Shown: piece after piece, positions 53,846 through 62,293 of the stretch
Layout: each line of letters begins with the position of its first letter
Position numbering within the stretch: position 1 is the stretch's first letter
Assembly (NCBI GenBank): GCA_018240595.1
Contig: JAFEFL010000051.1
Coordinates: forward strand, 1 to 64,000
Source: Pseudomonadota bacterium
Lineage (GTDB): Bacteria > Pseudomonadota > Alphaproteobacteria > Rhizobiales > Xanthobacteraceae
Length of the DNA: 64,000 bases
Direction: 5' to 3'
Made by a program: the position numbers and the translations under genes
The notes under the pieces: generated by a model
Told to the model about the DNA's origin: nothing
The model's database searches: none
What the model saw: the letters and a program-made list of their open reading frames with translations, nothing else

Positions 53846-54186
53846 GGACGTCGCTTGTTAGGGGTTTCTCAGGCCGCTGCGCGTGCGGATTCGCAGGCGC
53901 TTATGTGGTCCGGTTAACACGGTGAATGCGGCGGCGGAAGGGCGGCAAGGCAGAGGCCGCGGTCCAGGTCCTTCGACCGGACAAGGCTCAAAGCAGACAC
54001 TGCAAAGCCACGAGTCCATCGCGTTCTGTGGAAAACCCGGTGGATAACCCTGTTAGTTGCCTGTGGAGTACCGGTGGAGTTTCGGCCAAAGCTGAACACT
54101 ACCTATACGCGATAACCTGCGTTATGCAATTTTCGCTTAGGCGGGGGAAACTTATAGGACGGTGTCATTAGGCATCGCGCCCCTGC
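53846..54186. other. 341-base region with DnaA-box-like cluster
   Basis: No supported gene; an 81-codon open frame on the plus strand shows no family resemblance. GC content falls in the second half. Three DnaA-box-like sequences lie close together: TGTGGAAAA 54027-54035, GGTGGATAA 54039-54047 (each 8 of 9 to TGTGGATAA) and TGTGGAGTA 54062-54070. A short inverted repeat ATAAC-CTGC-GTTAT lies downstream. Promoters for the divergent DUF2155 and lipoprotein-like genes must be here. Confidence 0.5.
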
Positions 54187-55146
54187 ATGGGGGCCTTGAT
54201 GCGTCGCACGCACCTACGAAGTGCAGTTGGTCAATCAGCTCGTAACAGATGCAACCTGGTGAGCCGTTTGTTGTTCACGACGGCAGCACTGACCTGCGTC
54301 GGAGGCTGCATGCCGTCATCGCTGGGCGGCCCCGAAAGGCTCGTCCCAGTCTCGACCGAGATGGCGCTGATTAGGAATGAACTCTATCCGGAGCAGGCCG
54401 ACGGCAGTGAGAGCGGCTCGCGACGAAGAGCCATGAACCCCAGCGCAACCGCGGCTGTGAACGCGGCAGAGCGCAATCGGTTCATTACGGCCCGCAAGTA
54501 TGCAATAGACGTCCAGTACTCCGAGTACGAAGGATCGATCATTCGCGAAGCTGAACTGACGGACTTTGGCGCCAAAGTTGCGACCATCGCCCTCACTCAG
54601 ACGGCCAGCCTAATTCCAGTGGCGCACACTGCCCGCTTGCTCACCCAGATTTCAACTGGCGTCGACAGCGTTGATTCCGCCTACAATGAGAAAATTCTTC
54701 GCGCCCAGTTAATCCAGAACATTTTGGCGTCGATGCGCATCGCTCGCTACAATCAAGCGGCGGTGATCTATGCCAACATGTATTGCGACGAGAGCGTGTA
54801 TACTTTGCCAATGGCCCTGTCGGACCTTGAAGTGTACTACCGCGCCGGAACTGTCCCGACCGGCATCGTCAAGCTGACGCAAACCGTTGCCAAGGCTGAA
54901 ACGATCGCGCAGGCGACCGAGAACGGACAAAAGCCGTCCGGTGCCGAGGGCAAGGCCGTTCTCGATGGCGCGAAAGCCGAGGCCGAAACGAAGGCGCAAC
55001 AGGCTGCGACTCCGTCCTGCAAAAGCGGGCCAGTCCGAGGGGTCGACGCGCTTTTATCTCAAATCAGGACGCAGCTACCTAAGATCAGGAAGCAACCCGA
55101 CGCGGCGCCTCCTGCGCCGGCCCAGCCCGCACCCGCAAAGAAATAG
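54187..55146 (+). CDS. Putative lipoprotein of atypical composition, unknown function
   Basis: 319 residues from ATG; ATG at 54199 is an alternative. A signal sequence ends in a lipobox-like TCVGGCMPSS near residue 41, so lipid attachment at that Cys is possible. The middle (~85-215) is helical, with QYSEYEGSIIREAEL and a hydrophobic stretch ATIALTQTASLIPVAHTARL. The end is Ala/Glu/Lys-rich with a Pro/Ala tail. Codon use is less GC-biased than its neighbours (many codons ending in A or T), which suggests recent acquisition. It splits the DUF2155-NDUFA12 pair adjacent in relatives. No family recognised. Confidence 0.75.
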   Translation: MGALMRRTHLRSAVGQSARNRCNLVSRLLFTTAALTCVGGCMPSSLGGPERLVPVSTEMALIRNELYPEQADGSESGSRRRAMNPSATAAVNAAERNRFITARKYAIDVQYSEYEGSIIREAELTDFGAKVATIALTQTASLIPVAHTARLLTQISTGVDSVDSAYNEKILRAQLIQNILASMRIARYNQAAVIYANMYCDESVYTLPMALSDLEVYYRAGTVPTGIVKLTQTVAKAETIAQATENGQKPSGAEGKAVLDGAKAEAETKAQQAATPSCKSGPVRGVDALLSQIRTQLPKIRKQPDAAPPAPAQPAPAKK

Positions 55147-55147
55147 A

Positions 55148-55558
55148 TCAGCCTTCCGGAGACCACGCCTTGTAGTCGCCGGTCGCTTTGGGACGGCGGC
55201 CCGCGGCCAGCGTCGAGCCCTGCGGGCGGTAGGCGCCCGGCGTGCCGGTCAGGTTCGGCCGGTGCGGCTTCTGCCATTCTCGCGGCGTGTAACTCTCTTC
55301 GGTCGGCGGCACGTCGACGGTGTGATGGATCCAGCCGTGCCAGGCCGGCGGGATCGTGCTCGCTTCAGCGTAGCCGTTATAGATCACCCAGCGGCGCTCG
55401 AAGAGCAGCCGCTTGTCCACCTTGCCGCCGCGCGTCCGGTAATAGGTGTTGCCGAACTCGTCGGTCCCGACCTTCTCGCCGTACAGCCAGGTCCAGAAAT
55501 CGGTTCCGAAGGTGGACGAATTCCACCAGGTAAAGATTTTCAGCAGGAAACTTTTCAT
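55148..55558 (-). CDS. NDUFA12-family NADH:ubiquinone oxidoreductase accessory subunit
   Basis: 136 residues, the bacterial homologue of mitochondrial complex I subunit NDUFA12 (B17.2). The conserved core is [19 protein letters not shown], then [20 protein letters not shown] and [14 protein letters not shown]. The tail is Pro/Gly-rich with [17 protein letters not shown], also conserved. It associates peripherally with complex I on the cytoplasmic side of the inner membrane. Alphaproteobacteria keep this gene near aat/DUF2155 rather than in the nuo operon, as seen here. Confidence 0.96.
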   Translation of the reverse strand: MKSFLLKIFTWWNSSTFGTDFWTWLYGEKVGTDEFGNTYYRTRGGKVDKRLLFERRWVIYNGYAEASTIPPAWHGWIHHTVDVPPTEESYTPREWQKPHRPNLTGTPGAYRPQGSTLAAGRRPKATGDYKAWSPEG

Positions 55559-55676
55559 CGCCGATGCGCATTTCCGTTGCGACCGGCGCGTTGTGCCACC
55601 TCACCGCTCCTGTGTCCAGCGCGCCCGAGGCGCCAAACCACCCGTTTTCCCGCACTATTGAGGACTGAAATCGCTC

Positions 55677-56765
55677 ATGGATTCGGTAAGATCGGTATTG
55701 TCCACCCTCGCTCTGTGGCTCGCCTGGTTGCCCCGCCCGCTGGTCGCCATCGTCATCGTGGCGCTCGCCGTGGTGATCGCCCTGTCGCTGCACAAGACGG
55801 TCCGGCGCGTCCTGCGCATGACGCTGGCGACTCGCTACCCTTATGCGCTGACGGTTGTGCAGAAGATGCGCGGTGTAACGCGCCTCGGCCTCGTCATCCT
55901 GGCGCTGATCGTCGCGCTGCCGGTGGCGCCGTTCGACACCAACACGTCGGCCTGGATCGCCCGATTCCTGCTGATCGCCATCATCGCCATGATCGGCTGG
56001 GGCGCGCTCAGCGCCCTGAAGATCGCCGCCGATATCTATCTGCTGCAATTCCGCATTGATACCGCGGACAACCTCCTGGCGCGCAAACACTACACCCAGG
56101 TGCGAGTGCTGATGCGCACCATCGGCGCGCTGATCATTGTCATCACAGTCAGCGCGGCGCTGATGACCTTCGAGCCGGTGCGCCAATACGGCGTCAGCCT
56201 GTTCGCTTCCGCCGGCGTCGCCGGTCTGGTCGCCGGTCTCGCCGCGCGTCCGGTGCTGTCCAACCTGTTCGCCGGCGTGCAGCTCGCCGTGACGCAGCCC
56301 ATCCGCCTCGATGACGCCGTCATCGTCGAGGGCGAATGGGGCACCGTCGAGGAGATCACCTCTACTTACGTGGTGGTGAAGATCTGGGACTGGCGGCGGC
56401 TCATCGTGCCGCTCACTTATTTCATCGAGAAGCCGTTTCAGAACTGGACGCGGGAGAGCTCGGCGTTGATCGGCGCCGTGCTCATCTATGTCGATTACCG
56501 CGCGCCGGTCGGCGCCATCCGCGAGGAGCTGGCCGAAATCGCCAAGGCGTCGCCGAACTGGGATGGACGGGTGGTCAATCTGCAGGTCACCGACTGCAAG
56601 GTCGATACGATCGAGCTGCGCGGCCTCGTCAGCGCGCCCTCCGCCGGCAAGGCCTTCGATCTGCGCTGCGAAGTGCGCGAGAAGCTCGTCGACTTCCTGC
56701 AGCGCGAGCATCCCGAGGCGTTGCCGCGGCGGCGCGCGGATGTGGCGATGGAAGGCGCCGATTGA
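55677..56765 (+). CDS. MscS-family mechanosensitive channel
   Basis: 362 residues. Four N-terminal membrane helices precede the pore helix SAGVAGLVAGLAARPVLSNL, the Gly/Ala-packed TM3 of MscS. A cytoplasmic beta domain follows (GEWGTVEEITSTYVVVKIWD; LIVPLTYFIEKPFQNWTR) and an alpha/beta C-terminal domain. It opens under membrane tension to release solutes during osmotic downshock. Longer than Escherichia coli MscS (286) by one or two N-terminal helices. Its stop lies 4 bases from the convergent arr stop. Confidence 0.95.
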   Translation: MDSVRSVLSTLALWLAWLPRPLVAIVIVALAVVIALSLHKTVRRVLRMTLATRYPYALTVVQKMRGVTRLGLVILALIVALPVAPFDTNTSAWIARFLLIAIIAMIGWGALSALKIAADIYLLQFRIDTADNLLARKHYTQVRVLMRTIGALIIVITVSAALMTFEPVRQYGVSLFASAGVAGLVAGLAARPVLSNLFAGVQLAVTQPIRLDDAVIVEGEWGTVEEITSTYVVVKIWDWRRLIVPLTYFIEKPFQNWTRESSALIGAVLIYVDYRAPVGAIREELAEIAKASPNWDGRVVNLQVTDCKVDTIELRGLVSAPSAGKAFDLRCEVREKLVDFLQREHPEALPRRRADVAMEGAD

Positions 56766-56769
56766 ATTG

Positions 56770-57186
56770 TCAGTCGATGATGTGCTGGCCCCCGTCCCGT
56801 GCCAGACGTGCCAGGCCCTCTTTCATGGCCTGGAGCTTGTCAGGAGGATGTCCCTGCCAGTTCGTCACCTCGGCGATGATGCGCAGCGGTTCGCGCGAGC
56901 GATAGGACAGCGTCGGGTTGCCGGGGAATTTCTTGTCGGTCAGGTTTGGGTCGTCGAAGATCGGCCCCGTCGGCTCGACGACGTAGATTCGTCCCGGCTC
57001 GCTGCCGGCGGCCAGTTCGGCGCCCCAGATCGCGGCGTCGAGGGTGCTCGAGAAATAGACCCAGGACAGCGGCTCGCCCTTGGCGAAGTTCGACGCCTTG
57101 CCGACGACGATCGTGTCGCCGGGCCGCAGATTGGCTCTGGTCCCGTGGAAATACGACTGCGAAAATACACCGGCTACGGCGGACAT
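56770..57186 (-). CDS. arr: Arr-type rifamycin ADP-ribosyltransferase homologue
   Basis: 138 residues, the size of Arr enzymes, from ATG with GAGGAG 10-15 bases upstream. The three residues of the Arr active site are present: His in YFHGTRANL (residue 14), Tyr in WVYFSSTLDAAIWGAELA (near 44) and Asp in FDDPNLTDKKFPGNPT (near 79). IYVVEPTGP and SYRSREPLRIIAEV complete the family pattern. Arr transfers ADP-ribose from NAD to the C23 hydroxyl of rifamycins, blocking RNA polymerase binding. Chromosomal copies exist in many soil bacteria, where the natural role is unclear. Resistance here is inferred, not shown. Confidence 0.92.
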   Translation of the reverse strand: MSAVAGVFSQSYFHGTRANLRPGDTIVVGKASNFAKGEPLSWVYFSSTLDAAIWGAELAAGSEPGRIYVVEPTGPIFDDPNLTDKKFPGNPTLSYRSREPLRIIAEVTNWQGHPPDKLQAMKEGLARLARDGGQHIID

Positions 57187-57304
57187 CGGGCCTAAGCTCC
57201 TCGAACGGTAAAACGGTAGTTGGGATCGTCGTTATGTCGTGAATACCGTCAATTTTGAGGGCGGCCGATGTATGGGCGGCAGACGGACCCGCCCCACCCA
57301 CCAT

Positions 57305-57333
57305 TTGCCTTTGCCCAGAATCTGCGGCTATGG
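57305..57333 (+). promoter_or_regulatory. Possible sigma-70 type promoter for the candidate small RNA
   Basis: TTGCCT at 57305-57310 and CTATGG at 57328-57333 separated by exactly 17 bases; predicted start near 57340, four bases before the first hairpin of the candidate RNA. Alphaproteobacterial -10 elements often begin CTAT. Weak by itself. Confidence 0.35.
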
Positions 57334-57339
57334 TGCCCG

Positions 57340-57440
57340 CGAATTCAGCAATGCCGCTGTTGTTTGGGCATTCCGCTGAAAACGAGATGACAGTGCCGGG
57401 AAATGCGAAGGCGGGCTCCCTCACGGGGCCCGCCTTTCGC
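57340..57440 (+). ncRNA. Candidate ~100-nt structured small RNA
   Basis: First hairpin: TTCAGC-AATGCC (57344-57355) pairs with GGCATT (57367-57372) and GCTGAA (57375-57380), 12 pairs interrupted only by a two-base bulge, loop of 11. A single-stranded spacer follows. The second hairpin, AAGGCGGGC (57408-57416) with GCCCGCCTT (57428-57436), is extended inward by CCC-TCAC-GGG and followed by TCGCTT, as in a terminator. No protein gene feeds this terminator. On the opposite strand it could instead be an arr leader attenuator. Confidence 0.5.
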
Positions 57441-57853
57441 TTGTCACCAGCCGAGTTTGGCCGGCGCGATTCCTTTGCAAAGCCTCAAGGACACAACCTG
57501 TTGCGTCATCAACAGGGGTGGGACACTTCATCCCGCTGGTCGGCGCTCGCCACCCACAGGCTAACCGGCTGAGGAAAAAACGAGAATCAGGGACTCCCCG
57601 GCGAGTTCAGGGGTGTTTATCCCGCGCTTATCCCCGCTCCGGCTACGCCGGAAAAGAAGCTGTGGGTTGTCCAATTGCCCCCATTTTCCGTCATTTTTTC
57701 TTCACCGCGCTAGGCATCAAAACCCACGGCGCGGCCTCAAAAAAACGTCCTTCCCGCTCCGGCTCGAAGGGTCATACTGCCCCGGACTGCACAGGGCGTT
57801 ATCCTCGCTTTTCACCGGACTGACACAAGACTTAGGGATTTAGTTACTCGTAC

Positions 57854-57899
57854 CCACTATCTGTTGTTGACGGCGACGACGAGTCCCATATAGCTTTGT
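57854..57899 (+). promoter_or_regulatory. nrdJ promoter with NrdR-box-like sequence
   Basis: TTGACG at 57867-57872 and TATAGC at 57889-57894 with a 16-base spacer form the best promoter in the region. CCACTATCTGTTGT at 57854-57867 matches 11 of 14 positions of the NrdR box (ACACTATATATTGT). A second box would be expected about 31 bases on, over the -10, but the sequence there matches poorly. NrdR control of nrdJ is plausible rather than shown. Confidence 0.4.
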
Positions 57900-58155
57900 G
57901 ACAGTACGGTGTGGGTCATGCGTACCAAAGAGTTCCCGCCGGAACCTCCAAACCGACGCGATGTCGCGTTTTGAGCCCAGACAGCCCGCACAGGCGTTGT
58001 CAGGGAACGGGAGCAGTTTGCGTAACGGGCCGGGTTCAGGCCCGGCGGTATCGGGTGCCGGCTTACGAGCCCCGGACCGCCAGGATGCAGGGCGTCCGAC
58101 AGGGTTTTGAGTGAACGGAAGGCGGACAAGGACGGGTCCGTCTGGAATAATCGTC

Positions 58156-58172
58156 GGCGACCGCTGGTCGCC
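58156..58172 (+). promoter_or_regulatory. Hairpin just upstream of the nrdJ start
   Basis: GGCGACC, GCT, GGTCGCC: perfect seven-pair stem ending nine bases before the GGGGA ribosome site of nrdJ. With CGGGCC-GGGTTCA-GGCCCG near 58037 and others it makes the ~290-base leader strongly structured, compatible with control at translation initiation. Confidence 0.4.
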
Positions 58173-58193
58173 TGGAATTTGGGGACTAAGACG

Positions 58194-61100
58194 ATGCGGA
58201 TCGAACGGCGCTACACCAAGGATGCGGGCCACGCTTACGCGGGCATCGACTTCCGTCTGACCACCTCCGAGATCAAGAATCCGGACGGCTCCGTTGTCTT
58301 CAAGCTGGACAATGTCGAGGTGCCGGAATTCTGGTCGCAGGTCGCGTCCGACGTCCTGGCGCAGAAGTATTTCCGCAAGGCCGGCGTCCCCGCCCGGCTG
58401 AAGAAGGTCGAAGAGAACTCCGTCCCCTCGTTCCTGTGGCGCTCGGTTGCCGACCTTGAGGCGCTCGAGGCGCTGCCGGAGAAGGAACGCTACATCGGCG
58501 AGACCTCGTCGAAGCAGGTGTTCGACCGCCTGGCCGGCACCTGGACCTACTGGGGCTGGAAAGGCGGCTACTTCGACGGCGAGGACGACGCCCGCGCCTT
58601 CTTCGACGAGCTGCGCTTCATGCTGGCGAGCCAGATGTGCGCGCCGAACTCGCCGCAGTGGTTCAACACCGGCCTGCACTGGGCCTATGGCATCGACGGC
58701 CCCGGCCAGGGCCACCATTACGTCGACTTCCAGACCGGCAAGCTGACCAAGTCGAAGTCGTCCTACGAGCACCCGCAGCCGCACGCCTGCTTCATCCAGT
58801 CGATCTCCGACGACCTGGTGAACGAAGGCGGCATCATGGACCTGTGGGTGCGCGAGGCGCGCCTGTTCAAATACGGCTCCGGCACCGGCACCAACTTCTC
58901 CAACCTGCGCGGCGAAGGCGAGCGCCTGTCCGGCGGCGGCAAGTCGTCGGGCCTGATGAGCTTCCTCAAGATCGGCGACAGAGCCGCCGGCGCCATCAAG
59001 TCGGGCGGCACGACGCGCCGCGCCGCCAAGATGGTGATCGTCGATGCCGATCATCCGGATATCGAGAAGTACATCGACTGGAAGGTGCAGGAAGAGCAGA
59101 AGGTCGCGGCGCTGGTCACCGGCTCCAAGATCAACCAGAAGCACCTCAAGGCCGTGATGAAGGCCTGCGTCAATTGCGAGGGCTCGGACGACGACTGCTT
59201 CAACCCGGAAAAGAACCCGGCGCTGAAGCGCGAGATCAAGCTCGCCCGCAAGGCCTATGTGCCGGACAACTTCATCAAGCGCGTCATCCAGTTCGCCAAG
59301 CAGGGCTACACCGATATCGACTTCCCGACCTATGACACCGACTGGGATAGCGACGCCTATCTCACCGTCTCGGGCCAGAACTCGAACAACTCGGTGCGCG
59401 TCGACGATCAGTTCCTCAAAGCCGTCGAAGCCGACGGCAAGTGGGACCTGACGTTCCGCAAGAACGGCAAGGTCGCCAAGACCGTGCAGGCGCGCGAATT
59501 GTGGGAGAAGATCGGCTACGCCGCCTGGGCCTGCGCCGATCCGGGCCTGCAGTTCCACACCACTGTCAATGACTGGCACACCTGCCCGGCGTCGGGCCCG
59601 ATCCGCGGCTCCAATCCGTGCTCGGAATACATGTTCCTCGACGACACGGCCTGCAACCTCGCCTCGCTGAACCTCCTGACCTTCCGCGACGGCAAGACCG
59701 GCAAGTTCGACGTCGAGAGCTACGAGCACGCCGTCCGCCTGTGGACCGTGGTGCTGGAAATCTCGGTGCTGATGGCGCAATTCCCTTCCAAGGAAATCGC
59801 CCAGCTGTCCTACGAATTCCGCACGCTCGGCCTCGGCTACGCCAATATCGGCGGCCTCTTGATGACCTCCGGCATGTCGTATGACTCCGACGAAGGCCGC
59901 GCCTATGCCGGCGCGCTGACCGCGATCATGACCGGCGTGTCCTATGCCACCTCGGCCGAGATGGCGGAGAAGCAGGGTCCGTTCCCCGGCTACAAGAAGA
60001 ACCGCGAGCACATGCTGCGCGTCATGCGCAACCATCGCCGCGCCGCTTACGGCGAGCGCCAGGGCTACGAGAAGCTGTCGCAGACCCCGGTGCCGCTCGA
60101 CCACGCCGCCTGTCCCGATCAGGCCCTGGTCACGCACGCCAAGGCGGCGTGGGACCGCGCCATCGAGCTCGGCGAGAAGCACGGCTATCGCAATGCGCAG
60201 GCGACCGTGATCGCGCCGACCGGCACGATCGGCCTCGTGATGGATTGCGACACCACCGGCATCGAGCCCGACTTCGCGCTGGTGAAGTTCAAGAAGCTGG
60301 CCGGCGGCGGCTACTTCAAGATCATCAACCGCGCCGTGCCGGAAGCCTTGCGCACGCTCGGCTATTCGGAAGCGCAGATTGCCGAGATCGAGGTCTATGC
60401 CGTCGGCCATGGCTCGCTGGCGCAGGCCCCGGGCATCAACCACACGACGTTGAAGGCCAAGGGCTTCACCGACGAAATCATCGCCAAGGTCGAGAAGGCC
60501 CTGCCGACCGCGTTCGACATCAAGTTCGTCTTCAACAAGTGGACGATCGGCGAAGCCTTCTGCCGCGACGCCCTCGGCCTGTCGGCCGAGCAGCTTGCGC
60601 AGCCGACCTTCGACCTGCTCGCCGCGCTCGGCTTCACCAAGCGCGAGATCGAGGCCGCCAACATCCACGTCGCCGGCGCGATGACCGTGGAAGGCGCGCC
60701 GCACCTCAAGCTCGAGCACTATCCGGTGTTCGACTGCGCTAATCCGTGCGGCAAGATCGGCAAGCGTTACCTTTCGGTCGAGAGCCACATCAAGATGATG
60801 GCGGCGGCCCAACCGTTTATCTCGGGCGCGATCTCCAAGACCATCAACATGCCGAACGAGGCCACCGTCGAGGACTGCAAGGACGCCTACATGCAGTCCT
60901 GGCGCCTGGCGCTGAAGGCCAACGCGCTGTACCGCGACGGCTCGAAACTGTCGCAGCCGCTGAACTCGCAGCTCATCGCCGATGAAGAGGACGAGGACGA
61001 CGCCGTCGAGGCCTTCCTCGACAAGTCGGCCGCGGCCCGCGCCACCGGTCTTGCCGAAAAGGTGGTCGAGAAGATCGTCGAGCGCGTTACCGTGCTGCGC

Positions 61101-61910
61101 GAACGCGAGAAGCTGCCCTCGCGCCGCAAGGGCTACACGCAGAAGGCCGTGGTCGGCGGCCACAAGGTCTATCTGCGCACCGGCGAATATGACGACGGCC
61201 GTCTCGGCGAGATCTTCGTCGACATGCACAAGGAAGGCGCGGCGCTGCGCTCGCTGCTCAACAACTTCGCCATCGCCATCTCGCTCGGCCTGCAATACGG
61301 CGTGCCGCTCGAGGAATATGTCGACGCCTTCACCTTTACCCGCTTCGAGCCGCAGGGCCCGGTGCAGGGCAACGACTCGATCAAATACGCCACCTCGATC
61401 CTCGACTACGTGTTCCGCGAACTGGCGGTGTCGTATCTCGAGCGCTACGACCTCGCCCATGTCGATCCGAGCCAGGGCTCGTTCGACGCGCTGGGCGCCG
61501 GCGAGAGCGAAGGCAAGGCGGCGCCGAATTTCATCTCCAAGGGCCTGACCCGCTCACGCAGCGACAAGCTCCAGGTGGTGGCGGCCTCCCCGGCCTCATC
61601 CGGCGCCTCGTCGTCGGTCGCGACCGCCAAGGTCACCGCGTTCGCCGGCGGCCACGCGGCCGCCACGGCGCTCAAGGCCGAGCCGGAAGTCAAACTGTCG
61701 CCGGCGCAGCAGCTCGAAATCGGCCACGCCTCACCGGCCGCGGCCGTGGCGCAGCCTTCAGCCAAAGCGATCGCGTCCGAGCGCCGCGCCGAAGCCAAGG
61801 CCAAGGGCTACGAAGGCGAGATGTGCGGCGAATGCGGCAACTTCACCCTCGTGCGCAACGGCACTTGCATGAAGTGCGATACCTGCGGCGCCACCAGCGG
61901 GTGTTCGTGA
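58194..61910 (+). CDS. nrdJ: Adenosylcobalamin-dependent (class II) ribonucleotide reductase
   Basis: 1238 residues from ATG with GGGGA upstream; the open frame continues 29 codons further but without a start signal. It reduces ribonucleotides to deoxyribonucleotides using B12, without oxygen dependence. Large alphaproteobacterial NrdJ form: the substrate-specificity/active-site region [20 protein letters not shown] lies near residue 475. [35 protein letters not shown] and [16 protein letters not shown] follow. An Ala/Ser-rich linker precedes a C-terminal Zn-ribbon ([18 protein letters not shown]) with redox cysteines. No nrdAB in the window. The strand opposite carries only a long shadow frame. 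Confidence 0.97.
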   Translation: MRIERRYTKDAGHAYAGIDFRLTTSEIKNPDGSVVFKLDNVEVPEFWSQVASDVLAQKYFRKAGVPARLKKVEENSVPSFLWRSVADLEALEALPEKERYIGETSSKQVFDRLAGTWTYWGWKGGYFDGEDDARAFFDELRFMLASQMCAPNSPQWFNTGLHWAYGIDGPGQGHHYVDFQTGKLTKSKSSYEHPQPHACFIQSISDDLVNEGGIMDLWVREARLFKYGSGTGTNFSNLRGEGERLSGGGKSSGLMSFLKIGDRAAGAIKSGGTTRRAAKMVIVDADHPDIEKYIDWKVQEEQKVAALVTGSKINQKHLKAVMKACVNCEGSDDDCFNPEKNPALKREIKLARKAYVPDNFIKRVIQFAKQGYTDIDFPTYDTDWDSDAYLTVSGQNSNNSVRVDDQFLKAVEADGKWDLTFRKNGKVAKTVQARELWEKIGYAAWACADPGLQFHTTVNDWHTCPASGPIRGSNPCSEYMFLDDTACNLASLNLLTFRDGKTGKFDVESYEHAVRLWTVVLEISVLMAQFPSKEIAQLSYEFRTLGLGYANIGGLLMTSGMSYDSDEGRAYAGALTAIMTGVSYATSAEMAEKQGPFPGYKKNREHMLRVMRNHRRAAYGERQGYEKLSQTPVPLDHAACPDQALVTHAKAAWDRAIELGEKHGYRNAQATVIAPTGTIGLVMDCDTTGIEPDFALVKFKKLAGGGYFKIINRAVPEALRTLGYSEAQIAEIEVYAVGHGSLAQAPGINHTTLKAKGFTDEIIAKVEKALPTAFDIKFVFNKWTIGEAFCRDALGLSAEQLAQPTFDLLAALGFTKREIEAANIHVAGAMTVEGAPHLKLEHYPVFDCANPCGKIGKRYLSVESHIKMMAAAQPFISGAISKTINMPNEATVEDCKDAYMQSWRLALKANALYRDGSKLSQPLNSQLIADEEDEDDAVEAFLDKSAAARATGLAEKVVEKIVERVTVLREREKLPSRRKGYTQKAVVGGHKVYLRTGEYDDGRLGEIFVDMHKEGAALRSLLNNFAIAISLGLQYGVPLEEYVDAFTFTRFEPQGPVQGNDSIKYATSILDYVFRELAVSYLERYDLAHVDPSQGSFDALGAGESEGKAAPNFISKGLTRSRSDKLQVVAASPASSGASSSVATAKVTAFAGGHAAATALKAEPEVKLSPAQQLEIGHASPAAAVAQPSAKAIASERRAEAKAKGYEGEMCGECGNFTLVRNGTCMKCDTCGATSGCS

Positions 61911-61935
61911 GACGCCGGCACACATCAGTGCGTTG

Positions 61936-61975
61936 AACGCTGGCGTCCTTCACGGGACGCCAGCGTTTCTTTTTT
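61936..61975 (+). terminator. Intrinsic terminator after nrdJ
   Basis: AACGCTGGCGTCC, TTCACG, GGACGCCAGCGTT followed by TCTTTTTT: perfect 13-pair stem and T-run, 25 bases after the stop. The strongest terminator in the window. Confidence 0.95.
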
Positions 61976-62043
61976 CAACGTTTTGTCACACGGCGCGGCA
62001 CCCTTTCGACATTGCCGACCGCGCCCCGCAACAGGAGGCACAT

Positions 62044-62274
62044 TTGCCCAAACCACCGCTGACCGAGGCCGAAGCCCGGATCAAGAAACGCGCCGAACAG
62101 GCCAAAGACGGATTGAAGGCGACGGCGGAATATGAAGCCGCCGCGGTCGCCCAGCGCGAGAAGACGGCCAAGCTCCGCGCGCTGCGGCTGGCGAAGGAAG
62201 CCAAGGACGCGGCCGAGGCGCAGGTTGAGCCGAAGCCGGTGAAGAAGACGAAGGCCAAGAAGAAAGCGGAGTGA
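62044..62274 (+). CDS. Small basic coiled-coil protein, unknown function
   Basis: 76 residues from a TTG start with AGGAGG 6-11 bases upstream, the best ribosome site nearby. It is all helical: KPPLTEAEARIKKRAEQAKD, then alternating Ala/Glu/Lys/Arg, and a tail of Lys/Ala with VKKTKAKKKAE. The pattern suggests a nucleic-acid-binding or ribosome-associated peptide of the kind found across Bradyrhizobium relatives. No domain recognised. It lies between the nrdJ terminator and a convergent glycosyltransferase gene. Confidence 0.72.
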   Translation: MPKPPLTEAEARIKKRAEQAKDGLKATAEYEAAAVAQREKTAKLRALRLAKEAKDAAEAQVEPKPVKKTKAKKKAE

Positions 62275-62293
62275 ACCCGACGCGGCTGATCCC

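Larger units (their letters stand above)
57187..58193. other. 1007-base arr-nrdJ intergenic region
   Basis: No supported protein gene. It holds a candidate small RNA (57340-57440), then a ~400-base stretch (57441-57840) with A- and T-tracts at about 57573, 57703 and 57739 and an inverted repeat TCCGGC-TAC-GCCGGA near 57642, where nothing else is recognised. The nrdJ promoter region and a ~290-base leader follow. I looked for a cobalamin riboswitch, expected near B12-linked genes, and found no B12-box core. Confidence 0.6.

Noticed and set aside
53926..54171. 81-codon plus-strand frame upstream of the lipoprotein-like gene
   Set aside because: Composition changes abruptly inside it, it covers the DnaA-box-like cluster, and the product resembles nothing.
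57505..57680. TTATCC-containing stretch (TTTATCCCG, CTTATCCCC) as DnaA boxes or an origin
   Set aside because: Matches to TTATCCACA are only six or seven of nine, and the sites occur in GC-rich sequence without neighbouring origin genes.
57441..57840. Possible cobalamin riboswitch upstream of nrdJ
   Set aside because: Searched for the B12-box core (GCCAGGAGACCTGC-like) and the CCCGCAACTGT segment; neither is present.
57840..61460. 1206-codon open frame on the minus strand opposite nrdJ
   Set aside because: It is the shadow of nrdJ caused by high GC at third positions; its translation is Arg/Leu/Val-rich without motifs, while the plus strand encodes a complete, recognisable reductase.
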